Shown in pieces: positions 23,204-34,180 of a stretch of DNA of 64,000 nucleotides. The notes under the pieces were generated by a model. It was not told the DNA's origin, made no database searches, and worked only from the letters and a program-made list of their open reading frames with translations. Position 1 is the stretch's first letter. Each line of letters begins with the position of its first letter. The position numbers were made by a program, and so were the translations under genes. The DNA is from Paragorgia papillata (Eukaryota > Cnidaria > Anthozoa > Scleralcyonacea > Coralliidae), in NCBI GenBank assembly GCA_035771165.1, contig JAWNZC010000338.1:1116001-1180000 (forward strand). Reading direction: 5' to 3'.

Positions 23204-23515
23204 CAATCTACAGACACGGTGTTTCGCTGTACAACAGCTCATCAGTGTAGCTTGGAACAATCTGAATGAATTTCATCAATTACTTATACACATGCGATCG
23301 TCGGTGACAACCGCATGTGGGAGAGCATCGGTGAAATACATTCAGATAGCGTGAAGTGCGCATGGGCCCAGAGTGCTCAAACTTCCACAAGGGTAGTGAG
23401 CGTTGCATTATCGCTAATAGGTACCCACGGCAACTTCACAGAGTGCTCAACAACACCGAAGTGAAGGAGCGTACATAGTTCATAGTACGTATATATATAT
23501 ATATATATATATATA
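23046..23515 (-). mobile_element. Ribozyme-bearing retroelement fragment between (TA)n tracts, unit B only
   Basis: Unit A passes from ATTATATATATATACG to the next conserved block within a few bases near 8750-8770, whereas unit B holds about 470 bp here. It has (TA)n tracts at 23046-23070, 23143-23200 and 23488-23515. The first interval contains an inverted pair around CGAGGGGATAT and ATATCCCCGAGG. The second begins with a hammerhead ribozyme on the minus strand. Penelope-like elements and metazoan retrozymes carry such ribozymes, and insertion next to TA repeats is common for them. Confidence 0.6.
23201..23258 (-). ncRNA. Hammerhead ribozyme (type I, minimal)
   Basis: On the minus strand all invariant core positions are present: CTGATGA (23245-23239), then GAAA (23225-23222), then cytosine 17 at 23213. 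Stem II is GCTG/CAGC with loop TTGTA. Stem III is only three base pairs, ACA/TGT with loop CCG. Stem I pairs CTACA with TGTAG directly against the core and continues, past a mismatch and a bulge, with AA/TT and GTTC/GAAC. Cleavage is predicted after C17. Very short stem III is typical of Penelope-like and retrozyme hammerheads. Confidence 0.8.
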
Positions 23516-24065
23516 CGTACTTATATATACGTATAACGTACTTAATTTTCAGATGGACGAGGTTGAAAGGAGTCACAATATATAGAAAAGATATGTTGTG
23601 GGGAATATTAGAGTGGAATATTAATCTATTGTTTTGCTGGTGCTATTAATTAAATATATTTCCCGAAAAGAACAAAGGAAACCGAGGCATGTGAAAATTA
23701 AATAAATATAAAATATAAACTGTAATGCAAAATACATACTATAGTAAATTTCGACCAGCCAATAAAACCGTACCATTCTTTGATTTAATAAGAATTATAT
23801 CTATGTGTAACTGTTATCATGCAAGTATAGAAGATGTACAGATAACATCACATAAGTATAGCATGCATGTGCCAATCAGAACAGTCTTCTGCCATTGTCA
23901 ATCATACAGTATGTAGAATAATGCCGTTGCTCCATTTGTATAGGCTTCGGTTTCCGGGCTGGTGAGCTTGTCATTGGGTTATTCCAATTTTTACCCGCAC
24001 CCCCCTGTTGATGAACCTTTTTTTTTACCACCCCCTTCGGAATTTCCGCTATTTTCTGAAATAAA

Positions 24066-24300
24066 TTTACCCCTCCCCCTGGAAATTCCAAGTAGACTCA
24101 ACCCCCCTTCCCTGGAAATTCCAAATTAAATAGATTCCGCACCCCATCCCCTGGAAATTCCATGTAGATTCAATCCCCTCACCTAGAAATTCCGAGTAGA
24201 TTCAACCCCCTTCCCTGGAAATTCCAAGGAGATTCAACCCCCTCCCCTGGAAATTCCAACTGGATCCTCAAAAACACCCCTCCCCTTTGGAATTTCCAAA
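24066..24300. repeat. Minisatellite CCCCTGGAAATTCCAAGTAGATTCAAC-type, unit B expansion
   Basis: About six degenerate units of 35-45 bp containing CCCTGGAAATTCC and AGATTCAACCCC. Unit A has only one or two units at about 9340-9380, so the array has expanded in B or contracted in A. Confidence 0.7.
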
Positions 24301-25551
24301 TTTCCAAGGTTCCTCAAGAGGGGGTGGGGTGCGGATAAAAATTGGAATAGCCCATTGTCAATTTCCACCAATCACAAACGCGCCTGCACATTTTCAGCTG
24401 GCATATATTATTGAACATTTGTATAAATTATCGTGACAAAAGTGGCGGTCAATGGAAAGCTAATAAGTGAGGCGTACGACCAAATTTTCGAAACTTTTGA
24501 AGATTATTTTTTTAAACGATTTGCAACGTGACCATTAGTGGCCAAGATGTGTTTGCCATTTAGCCTACTAGGTTCAATTCGCTTTTTAGCATCTTCGTTG
24601 TTCTATAAATCGTCGCCGAACTCTGCCGTGATTCAAACAGACTTGAGTCTTGAGAAACCGCATCTGATCATCTTCCATGAAAGAAATCAAAGGTGAAATC
24701 GCAGTTGTGATTGATTTCGAGTTAGGTTTTACGATATCAACAAACTATTGACGCTGACTGAAATATCAGTGATTTTCCTGACATGGTGAATGTGAGATTG
24801 TTTATTTACGTTAATACCGTTTGTGTCTTAGTGAAATGGTGGGGCTAATTACTCGGGCTACTGTGGTAGCCGAGTCTAAATGCGGCTTTGTTATTATTTT
24901 TTGCGTCGCAGGCTTAGTCTCCCGGCCGGGCGAAATTGCCGTAATGGCCGCCGCTTTGCGAAACCGAGGTTTGGCGAGTTGTTTCTTTTGAACCAAGCTT
25001 TTATTGCCATTTTATCGATGTTTTTTAGTATTTGCAAGACATTTCACTGTTTCTCAGCTGTTTACGTGTTGGCTATCGACTGGCTGTCGATCGTTAAGGG
25101 AAAGCGTTAAACGTTCCGCACTGAATACAAGGCTTTCGTTTGCTAGACTTTCGGTTATTCCAGATTTTTCTGACTCGCGTAGAGTTTTCTGACTCGGCAT
25201 ATTTTGTGATATTTTGCCACATTCTTCACAATGGCCTTTCACAACTTATCGGAAGGGCTCCGCATGAAACATCAGTTTTTCGTTCCCCGAAATTCACGGC
25301 AGTTTCCAGCTTTTTCATTTTGCTATGTTTAAAATATTAGCCCAGCAGGTTAAGATTGCCGTTTATTTTCATATATACGGCAAATCACAAACGGCAGCTT
25401 TCAATCTTAACATATAAATTGTCCTAACTTCTAACGGCGAACTGCTGATTTCCGAACTGCAGTTTGCGGTTTGCCGTAAATGTGGAAGATGTATACCGTC
25501 TCTGGCAGTCATTTTTTACTCCCGGGCAGTCTCGGGCGTTCATTTTATATA

Positions 25552-25612
25552 CCCCGGGCAGTCTCGGGCAGTCCCAGGCAGTCTCGGGCAGTCTCAGGCA
25601 GTCTCGGGCAGT
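25552..25612. repeat. 11-bp tandem repeat GGGCAGTCTCG
   Basis: About five to six units of GGGCAGTCTCG with CAG or CCC variants, inside the Helitron-like insertion. Neighbouring sequence at 25500-25545 holds an additional isolated unit. Confidence 0.7.
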
Positions 25613-25807
25613 AATTAGTAGGACCCGTTGTCTCGTTATTTCCATTGGTACACTATTTTCACAAACTCCAGTTACAATGTTTACAGTATATTTAGATAGC
25701 CGTTGCCCAAATTTAGTTTATAGAACGCAAGTTTTTATACCATGTTTAAACCATTTTGTTTGATTCAGTTGCTCAAGATTTTGAGTCTTGGGCCTTAGGG
25801 TTGTATG

Positions 25808-26149
25808 TCAACATGATCTTGAATTTTGAGCATAATAGCGAGGCAAAAGTATAGTTCCACTGACATTCTCGAGCTTAGCTAATTCGCTGTTTTCCTCAAT
25901 TAGGGTATCAACTGTTGTGTTAAGAACCCATCCTTCTTTTTCTTCACTGCATTCACAGACCCGGAGATTTTTGAATGTATAAACACCACCGAGAGAGACT
26001 TTCTCAATGTGACTTTGCCATAAAATTAACTTCAGATAACATGATTCATCAGCAATATAACAATGCCTTTAATTCTTCAACTTCATTGAACCAACAACTT
26101 CCACTTCTCCTTCCTTCGAAACAACTTTTGCAGTTAAATTAACCATATC
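25808..26149 (-). pseudogene. RPA-like OB-fold protein fragment
   Basis: The minus strand reads about 110 codons resembling the OB fold of replication protein A-like single-stranded-DNA-binding proteins. It starts DMVNLTAKVVSKEGEVEVVG, then CYIADESCYLKLILWQ, GGVYTFKNLRV and GTILLPRYY. The pattern of a K-V-S strand, IADES-x-L-x-L-LW and Y-x-FKNLRV is characteristic of such OB folds. One in-frame stop (TAA after KLKN) interrupts it, and the upstream part shifts frame near 26150. It is therefore a decayed gene carried by the Helitron-like insertion. The family call is from remembered motif patterns. Confidence 0.5.
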
Positions 26150-28806
26150 ACACTATCTTCTACCACTGCTTTTAAAGACAAAGCAGTCTTTTCCACATCT
26201 TTATGCTGGAAATCATACAGTACTTAAAAAATAGGCATGTCCAGACCAGGCCTTGTGATGAAAAAAATAAGGGAGATTGACCAATCGAGCTCCTAAATTT
26301 AGTCAGGTGCGTAATTGAGCTCCTGGGTTAAAAGTCAAAATATTTGGCCATAAACGTATGGCAGACATGCATGTATCTAAGTACTGCGTTCAATCATGCC
26401 TATAGCTACTATGGTAAAAACTATGTTGTAATTACTGTACTGTATGTACTTGTAGTGACCTTGTATACAGAGCTGAACAAGATTTTTGTCGATGCTAGCC
26501 ATGCTGTGTTTTTACCTTAGGAAAGGAACTCAGAGTAAAGCCAGCAAAGCACAGGAGGTTGAGCACTAACAACCCTACTCATATCTGGCACAGAAGCATG
26601 AGTCCCAAGCCCATGCAGATATGTGCATGCATGGTCACCCATTCAAATATTAACTCAATCAAATTGTGCTTCACTTAGGTCCTCGTGGTGAGAGGCAGTG
26701 TGATAATAGCTTGAACTATTAAAGCTGTGGTACTATTTAAAACCTATGGTAATAAAGTATGGTTATTGTTTAGTAGGCCAATCAAATTTTAATACAGTAC
26801 ACCAATAACTCACAAAATTTAAGTAAAAATAACAATTTAAGTATAAGAATATAATAATAATTTAAGTATTTAAATAACTTTGTTGCAACAATTTGTCAAA
26901 TAATAATGCAATCCAGTTGGTAGGTAAAGGAAAATCATTTGAGATAACAAGCATCTGAAGTATGACTGCTGTAAAGTTTGGAAATAATGAAGTTGTGAAC
27001 AAAGATCTCCAGCAATTGTCATCAAAATTATGAAAGCAACTTAGCAACTATACATTAATTGTTCTTCAAGTGTAGACGTATACTGTATATGAAGGCATTC
27101 TTTTGTTAACTTAACTTACATTACACGCACGACAGCAATGTATCTACTCGTGCATGTGCAGTAGATAAAAAAATGAATAGCAAAATGGACTGGAGGATTT
27201 ATTAGTGGAGGATTTCCACCCAAATTAATCGACAAAAATTGAATATATGTATGTCTGTATATAGGTTAGTCAAAAGCCACATGGTGTTTCTTAATAACTC
27301 ATTTTATTTCTCTTGCATAAAGTTTGCTACATTAATGGCACCTGTCAGCTGTCTTAAACAACTGACTAAAAAAAGGTATTTTTAATATGGCTTCCCCTGC
27401 GAGTAACTGAGCTACAGATTTAATTAATAAACTTGTAATTATGAAACTGTTTGAACCGATTTTATTTTTACTTACAGTCAGATAATTATAAACTTCACAC
27501 ATGTGCGACAGGGAAAGCCTTTCCCTTGTGCATAAAACACCTCTGCTAGCAGGTAAACATATAGTTTATTGAGTTAAAAATAAAGCAAGCTGACCATATG
27601 TATTATGTCATATTGAGCTTGCATTTTAATGCTGAGATTGAATTTCCTGCTGAAAAACATGGTATTTGGCCTATTCTGGCTATTCATAGGTGTGGGTAGC
27701 TGGGGCGTACACTTATGGATGAAATGCATTGTGGTTGTGACATTGCCCATTCAGTCTATCATCAAGTGCCAAGTTGATTACTGCGTATGTTTCACCATTC
27801 GTACATCTCTTTTATAAGGAATGTTCATGTGGAGGGTTAACCATTAAAGAAGACTACGAAGTACCATAAATGATCTGAATATATTGAATGATACATCAAT
27901 GCTGTGAATTTTGGTTCAAATATCAAATGAAGAATGAGAACTAGTAACTACTGTAACTATGAACACTAATCTAAACTGTATATTATGAACAGTAACTGAA
28001 ATAAGTATACAGTGTATCTTTACAAAATGTCGCAGTACTGTCCGAACCAATGCCAGTGGGTATTATTGGCTTTGCCACCTTGCACAATTAATTGACAGCA
28101 CAATACCACATACAGTATTTGAATTATACGTTGTCCCAATCTAGGTTGTCCATCCATGCATGTAAAAGTAATTAAAAAAAATAAAAAATTCCCCTTTGTA
28201 AAATAAGCTAATCCCAACATTCTAATATGCCCATTTTCGCAGGCAAAATACGCTGCATGCACAAATGCGCGATCGCGCGGCATGGGATGCCCACTAATTA
28301 ACGTAGCCCGAGTTAACGCCTAGTGGGCGTCTTGTTGTTGATTAAAGATGTCCATAAGAAAAGATTGCACCTTGCTTCAGTTCACGACGCTCACTGAATT
28401 ATAAGTCGTATCTTTGCTGAACATTCAAACATCTGCGATTTTATCGTTCACTGACTCTGTTTATAGTGTTGGTTGGATGAATGACAAAAATATCTTTGCC
28501 GTGTGTACTGATTATGCTTTACGTCACAGACATAACAAGCCGCTCACGCGTCCAGCTGTTCGTAAGGCTGGAAATCGAGCCTATACATTTGTATAGATAA
28601 TTTAGAACGGAATAAAATATTAAGTTTATTTTATTTTCGGAATGTTTTACCCCGGCACAATTTAAATCTGCTGAAAAACCTGCGAACCGTATTTGGACGA
28701 TCAATAGTGTTTTTCGACACTGTGCCTTTGATTTTTTTAACCATCATTAACTCTCCCACCACCGAGGGCTCTCCGTGCACTTGACAAGTAAAATCGTCTG
28801 GCGTTA

Positions 28807-29030
28807 AGCCCTAATCAAACGAAAACGCAAGTCATCGCAAGTTGGCAGTCAGAATTTCATTGGCAGTCGTCGAACTCCCCAAATTAACAAAATAAAGGTT
28901 TCATGAGTGTTTTAAACAAGTTTTTACTTTGTCACGGTACATAATATTTTCGGGAAACTATTCAGAGCGGCTGGCTGAGATAGCGTGACTGCCAACTTGC
29001 GATGACTTGCGTTCTCGTTTGATTTGGGCT
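28807..29030. mobile_element. Inverted-repeat MITE with TA duplication, unit B
   Basis: Begins AGCCCTAATCAAACG and ends CGTTTGATTTGGGCT, with TA on both outer sides. Unit D shows the empty site GGCGTTAAATACTAAAG at about 51717. Arms contain GCAAGTTGGCAGTCA and its inverse. Confidence 0.65.
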
Positions 29031-29671
29031 TAATTAGAGTAAAATACTAAAGTCTGCCTCGTTCGAAAACGAACAATATAATACGGTAGGCAAAGATCAG
29101 TTAAGGTCTTCGTTAAGGTTTGCAGGGTCGTTTTGGAAAAGCGCTGTCAATTTTATCAGAACTTATGCCACAAAAATGAAATAGATATCGTTAGAAAGCT
29201 ATTAATTGGTAGAATACAATGTTGTGTTTGATTTTGCGATAAACACAAACCAAGAATGTTTGTGATTTTTAAAATAAAACCATAGGGCTCACTTGGGATG
29301 ATTCAACTCAAACAGTTTTTACTAGATTTTACTCAAATTTTCAGGATTGGTCAATCACAACCTTAGCTACAAAACGGTGTCAGCGGTTGTTTTTATTTAT
29401 TGCCCCGTTTCGATTTTATGACTTATTTTGTTTAAATGTTGGTCGAAAAACAGCATTTTCGACTTTGGTCGTCAATAAAATCAGCAAAACTCGATATATC
29501 AAAAATCCCTGACACCGTTTTGTAGCGACGATTGTGATTGATCCGTCCTGAACATTTGAGTAAAATCTACCAAAACATGTCTGAGTTGAATCGCTCCGAG
29601 TGAAGCTTATAATTTTGCTTAAAAAATTCACAATTATTATTGGTTTGTGTTTATCGCAAACTTAAATATAT

Positions 29672-29815
29672 AGAGAATAATACATGGATGCTTGGAAATA
29701 TGAAATTTTTTTCTCGTGTTGAACAGAATATGTCACTCGTTCGCTTCGCTCACTCGCGAGATATCCTGGTCAACACTCGAAATACATTTCATATTTCCAA
29801 GCAACCATGAATATA
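29672..29815. mobile_element. Palindromic insertion (GGAAATATGAAAT arms), unit B
   Basis: TGCTTGGAAATATGAAAT at the left and ATTTCATATTTCCAAGCA at the right enclose a TCACTCGTTCGCTTCGCTCA centre. Unit A has an unrelated insertion at the same place. It is non-coding. Confidence 0.5.
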
Positions 29816-29868
29816 TTGTTCTGTTTATTGTCTTGCAAAAATTGCATTAAACTATAATGCTGATTCAG

Positions 29869-29950
29869 CGATAATCGTCACATGTGCGATTATCATAAAT
29901 AATCGCACATGTGCGATTATCAAAAATAATCGCACATGTGAGATTATCAC
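29869..29950. repeat. Three tandem copies of palindrome GATAATCGCACATGTGCGAT
   Basis: About 26-bp spaced copies of a palindromic core, CGCACATGTGCG, each flanked by ATAAT/ATTAT. The first and third copies carry single changes (CGTCACATG and CATGTGAG). It is present only in unit B. Confidence 0.7.
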
Positions 29951-30268
29951 TTTTATTAGTGGCGGAAAAATCAATAAAACACTCTATTTTATATAATAAA
30001 ATATTGTATTCTACAAATTAATAGCTTTCTAACAATATCTATTTCATTTTTGTAGCATAAATTTTGACGAATTGAGAGCGCTTTACCGAAATGACCTTGC
30101 AAACCTTAATGAAGACGTTAAGTGCAGCGTCCGAATAAGCACCTCCCCGACCGAAGGTGCACCTACAATCCCTAAGGCCTAATCAGGAATAGTGACGTCC
30201 AAGCAAAGGGGTGCAATAGAACGCTTTATAGAAACTACGTTCAATATCTTCGGCAGTATTCAAACCTT

Positions 30269-31472
30269 GTAAAATTCATGAATAATTAATGAGCTTCTCG
30301 TCCAATCAAATCATATCAATCGTGTCACAAGGATAGCCTGTAAACCCGTTTGTACACATATTATTATCAACTTTACCCCTATCAATCGCTGGTATGGGCA
30401 TATTTGCTAAATACTCGTCACAGAAATCGCCAAAATTTGAAAAGAAATCTGAACCTTCAGTCATAGCCAATTGCAACTTGTTGTCATCGCTAACATTTGC
30501 TACTTTTTTCTCTACTGGCTCTTTACCCCAGTCTGAAACACTTGAAGAACATGACCTAGTTCCCACATTTTAGCTTCCTCCGCTTCGGTAATTTGTTCTC
30601 TTTCTTCTTTCTTCGCCATTTGTGCAATTCCACACCTTGTCGCGTCTTTCATTTCCGCATCTATAGTGTTCTTCGAAAAAGTGCAAATCTAGAAAACAAC
30701 GATTTTTTAACGATAAGCACCAAAACACCTTGGCTTTGTAGATTGATATAATCATATAAACACGAGGAAAAGTGTAATCTCAAAATATCTCCATGTCTTA
30801 CCTTCGATCAGCTTTGTCTAGAACATTAAAGCTGTTGTCCTGTTTCCCATCAGCTAAATAGCGATTCAATCCACATATCAGTAGATATAATGTTTTGGGG
30901 GGATATCGTCCACCACTTTGATTTGCGACTTCTTCTATAAATTTAATGTCACAGCTTCGATAGTGGCTAAATCAATTTGTCCGAAGCCAACCGTTTCCTT
31001 TCTCGCTTCCTTATTTTTTCTTGCATGTTGCCAATCTTCAAATACCTTAACCGCCCACTTTGTATTATGGCGAGTGTTTTTTTGGAATTGATTCAATCAG
31101 CATAGAACGTTCTTCTTCCCTGCTTTTTGGACAGCGAAAGCGTGAAGAGTCCATAGCCTGACCTTCACTCTCAACTGCAAAAATTGAATAAATTAGGTGC
31201 ATCTGCTTCAAAGTTATCCCAAACTCTCTTGGGTATATCTTAACAAATTCAATCATGCAAAAAAGCATTGCAAGCAACAAAGCAAATCAATAGACCTTTA
31301 CTGGTGCAAACATTCTTACATATAAAATTCACCGTCTATACTTTATTAGTAACCAAAAACACATCGCTTATATATGGTTTTATTTCCATTCAAGAAAGTA
31401 CTAAACTCTATGAAATACGGTATATCTTGTAAATCCCATACAATTCGGCCGCTCATATTGTATCTATTACTT
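30269..31472 (-). mobile_element. Crypton-like insertion (DUF3504-type gene), unit B only
   Basis: Units A (about 12269) and D (about 52117) read CAAACCTTACTATGTAT without interruption; unit B has 1.2 kb inserted after CAAACCTT. No long target duplication is visible, as expected for tyrosine-recombinase elements. The minus strand encodes a broken Crypton/DUF3504-type gene with an intron. Confidence 0.6.
30306..31280 (-). pseudogene. Crypton/DUF3504-type tyrosine-recombinase-like fragment
   Basis: On the minus strand the pieces in order are: MDSSRFRCPKSREEE and ESIPKK; then, after a shift inside a run of seven A (about 31080), TRHNTKWAVKVFEDWQHARK; then, after a second shift near 30945, FIEEVANQSGGRYPPKTLY and LLICGLNRYLADGKQ; then a donor GAAG|GTAAGAC. 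After an acceptor TTTCTAG (about 30690) comes NTIDAEMKDATRCGIAQ and EREQITEAEEAKMWELG. The motif order HNTKWA..F..W, YPPKTLY..GLNRY and DAEMK..E.I...EE..MW is that of the Crypton-derived domain found in ZMYM2/QRICH1-like proteins. The catalytic C-terminal recombinase region is not present. The last part (30306-30540, with DFFSNFGDFCDEYLANMPIP) is not recognisable. Confidence 0.55.
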
Positions 31473-31494
31473 ACTATGTATATTTCGATTTGTA

Positions 31495-31772
31495 CAGTGT
31501 GTATAAAAAAAACTGAACCCTTAGAAAACAACCTATTGTAGTAGTTTGAAAGCCCTAAAAGCGCTGCGTTATAAATTAATCAGCACATAAGTTAAACGAA
31601 GCGAAAAAGCTTTTAAATACTTTCACCATGCATACACTTTAAGCTATCTTAATTTCCCAGGTGTATAAGACCGTGTGTTTTACGCATCTGTGGGTTCAGC
31701 GAAGTGCTTAGGGCTTTCAAACTACTACAATAGGTTGTTTTCTAAGGGTTCAGTTTTTTTTTATACACACTG
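31495..31772. mobile_element. Tc1/mariner-like MITE with TA duplication, unit B
   Basis: 278 bp with inverted ends CAGTGTGTATAAAAAAAACT and flanking TA (31493-31494 and 31773-31774). Empty sites TTTCGATTTGTATTTCAAG are in unit A (12282-12300) and unit C (about 35300). The same element is at the same place in unit D. The internal sequence is non-coding. Confidence 0.85.
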
Positions 31773-32209
31773 TATTTCAAGACCGCCTACACAGCACACT
31801 AGCTACTTTCATTCGAATTTTCTTTTGTCTCGTAAGCTCTCATGCATGTGGAACTAATCGCTTCGCGTTAGTGCATGAAAACAGCCTTTAAACAAAATAA
31901 TTCTTCTTGCAAAACAAAGAGAATGAATAATTTTTAGTCCCTAGAATAATCTTTACACCGTACTCGTTCTTTATACAACGCCACTTGGGTATTTTCACGT
32001 CTTCAGGACGACATCAACGGCCAAACGAGATCTCGCCTCACACTTATTTCCCTGTTAAAATTTCGTTGTGTTCATCAGGAATAGTGAGGTCTCAGATCCA
32101 GGCAAGGGGGTGTAATAGAACGCTTTATAGAAGGTAAGTGGGCGTTTATTCGAGGAAATACGGTGTACTTTTTGTATCGACACCAATTACCAATATCTGT
32201 ATATAGCCA

Positions 32210-32339
32210 CTTAGGTTAGATATACTGCCGATAGGAATGTTATACGTTTCGAGCGAAGGCCCTTCGTCAGAGAGAAAGGGCCTTCGCTCGAAACGTTAGA
32301 TTCCTACCTTCTCTGTTTCGGCAGTATATCTAACCTAAG
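32210..32339. repeat. Palindrome with hammerhead-like core, unit C
   Basis: CTTAGGTTAGATATACTGCC at the left pairs with the inverse ending at 32339. The inner part has CGTTTCGAGCGAAGG and CCTTCGCTCGAAACG, with GACGAAGG-type sequences around the centre. It interrupts unit DNA whose uninterrupted form (GTATATAGCCGCTGTG) is in A and B. It is probably a rearranged terminal repeat of a Penelope-like element. Confidence 0.5.
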
Positions 32340-32937
32340 TTACTATATTTCGATTGCTGTTTCTACACTGCCTATGCAGCACGCTACTTTTATTTCACTA
32401 TGTATATAGCCGCTGTGTAATAATTTACAAAAAAATTATGCCAATTATGACGTCTGTCAATAATGCTCATTGGCTGATAATGCAGTGAGGCCCATGAGCG
32501 ATGATATTCCCTTGAGCTTTGGTAAAAAACAGCAATTTGCAAAGCAGATTATCAAAGACAGGTCATGTAAAAGAGTTAACAGCGAATACATGCAAAGTAA
32601 TCGTTTACAGTCGGGCATTTCCCCTCTGGTTCTGTTTTTGAAGTGAACAAGGAGTAGGAGATCGTCGGAGAACAAAGGCATCGCATAAAAAACTAACTCT
32701 AGATCCCAACATCAAGTGAACTCAATTAAAAGCGTTCATCCGACAACTTCTTTCCATTTCTTCGGCGTATCTACGAACAACAAACCAGTGTTGACCAGGC
32801 TGACCAGCGACAACCTCTTTCCTGCTGTCCTTATTCATGATACCTGGCTTCACGGCAAATAAACATTAAAGAGACAGAACAAGAGCTTTAATCAGTCCAA
32901 ACAGACAATTAAGAGCTATCTTCAGTCCCCCGAGAAA

Positions 32938-33882
32938 ATGAACACCACTGATCCCGTAAACCTTCTCACCGGTAGATTATCACCTGGCTCGTCAACCGAT
33001 ATTGATTCGGTCTCGTCTGCCTCGTCGTTCCTAAATCAGGCCGAAATCCTGGGAGTTGTGATTTTAGTTTTCTTCTTTGCTTTGATTGGATTTTTAGAAA
33101 ACGTACTTGTGATTCTTTCAGTTGTGCTGTGTGACGGTTACCTGGACGCGCCTTCGAACGTGTTCGTCTTGAGCCTGACTTGTGCAGACCTTCTCATTTG
33201 CTGTGTGTCGGCACCGCTGTTGATTTACAATTTTGTCGACGAGTGGATTTTCACCATTTTTATCACAGTGAGCAAGTTTAATGTCGTGGCGACGGTCGGA
33301 AGTATTTTCCTCCTGACGTTGAATCGACTGATTAGCATCGTGTATCCTCTAAAATATCATTCTAAAATAACCATGGAGCGCGCTGTACTCATGGTGGCAG
33401 TCGTTTGGCTGGTAGCCATGCTAGTTCTGGTCTCTGCGATAATCGGCTTGACTTACGATATACTGCAATTGATTCACATGACGCGGTACTTCCTTTTTTT
33501 CTATATCTCAGCATCATTGGCCATGTATATCTACATGTACACACTGGCCAGGAAACACCAACGGCTGCTCAAACAACAGTTGTATTCTGTCCGGGGACAA
33601 ATACCAGGCGATCTACACAACTTCCGTGCACTGAGGACGCTGTTCATGGTGGCTGGAACGTGCGCTGCGTGTTGGTTCCCTATGACAATTGCTTTCTTTT
33701 TCACCAACAAGTATAAAGATCCGCACACGTTCTATCGCACGTTTATTTTTACTGGTCCACTCGTCGTAGTAAATGCAGCATTGGATCCGATTATTTATTA
33801 CTACCGAAGTAAAGGATTCCGTTCTTCAATTAAAATGCTCCTAAAACGATTTCATGAATTTTTTTCATCACTAATGCAATAA
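32938..33882 (+). CDS. Rhodopsin-like (class A) GPCR, intact copy C
   Basis: 314 residues with the same length and landmarks as copy A: N2 glycosylation site (NTT), N55, D84, NRL at 129-131, TM6 CWFP (leucine changed to phenylalanine) and TM7 DPIIY. Differences from copy A are scattered conservative changes, for example I11T, H34Q, S81T, S115N, I143K, T161M, M222I, K233R, F301L and E314Q. The frame is fully open, so this is a second functional candidate. Its 5' flank is conserved, but the TATATAAA box of copies A and B is deleted to CAAATAAAC, so its transcription may start differently. AATAAAG follows the gene at 33969. Ligand and coupling are unknown. Confidence 0.92.
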   Translation: MNTTDPVNLLTGRLSPGSSTDIDSVSSASSFLNQAEILGVVILVFFFALIGFLENVLVILSVVLCDGYLDAPSNVFVLSLTCADLLICCVSAPLLIYNFVDEWIFTIFITVSKFNVVATVGSIFLLTLNRLISIVYPLKYHSKITMERAVLMVAVVWLVAMLVLVSAIIGLTYDILQLIHMTRYFLFFYISASLAMYIYMYTLARKHQRLLKQQLYSVRGQIPGDLHNFRALRTLFMVAGTCAACWFPMTIAFFFTNKYKDPHTFYRTFIFTGPLVVVNAALDPIIYYYRSKGFRSSIKMLLKRFHEFFSSLMQ

Positions 33883-34180
33883 AAAATGTAAAAATATTTT
33901 TCTGTATGACTTTCATCGACATTTGTATCGGCAATTAACACATTTATTTCTGTATTCAACTACTGCATAATAAAGTCTTAAATTTTTTTCATAAGTTCTG
34001 CAGTTCTTAATTCTATATATTCTCTTGCAGTTGCGGTTTGATAACTGTAGTTTATAATCGAATGACCACTGCATCTCCAAGACAATAGGGCCGTTTATAT
34101 AAAACTCGATAAAATGCGACTTACACAAGACGCGACCGTGCATGGCTTGTGTAAGACGTAAACAAAAGTCTTCGTTGTAA

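Larger units (their letters stand above)
24851..28334. mobile_element. 3.5-kb Helitron-like insertion with hairpin ends, unit B only
   Basis: Unit A has the empty site (GGGCCTAATTGTTGATTAAAG at about 9933). The left end is a perfect hairpin, ACTCGGGCTAC-tgtg-GTAGCCGAGT. The right end has GTAGCCCGAGT followed by a second hairpin, ACGCC-tagtg-GGCGT, then CTTG. Only two T residues at the junctions could be a duplication. It contains an RPA-like OB-fold pseudogene on the minus strand. Single-stranded-DNA-binding RPA proteins are known Helitron cargo, and Helentron-type elements insert between two Ts. Rep and helicase are absent. The stretch 26150-28300 shows nothing else recognisable. Confidence 0.55.
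16108..32111 (+). repeat. Segmental duplication unit B
   Basis: Collinear with unit A but about 16 kb long because of insertions: Helitron-like (24851-28334), Crypton-like (30269-31472), a Tc1/mariner-like MITE (31495-31772) and an AT-rich ribozyme-bearing segment (23046-23515). It ends at GGGGTGTAATAGAACGC, where unit C begins directly. Intervening DNA outside the listed features has no coding sequence I can support. Confidence 0.85.

Noticed and set aside
24880..25242. Overlapping short frames at the left of the 3.5-kb insertion
   Set aside because: Several frames on both strands overlap with no shared motif; GC-rich DNA with few stops is the simpler explanation.
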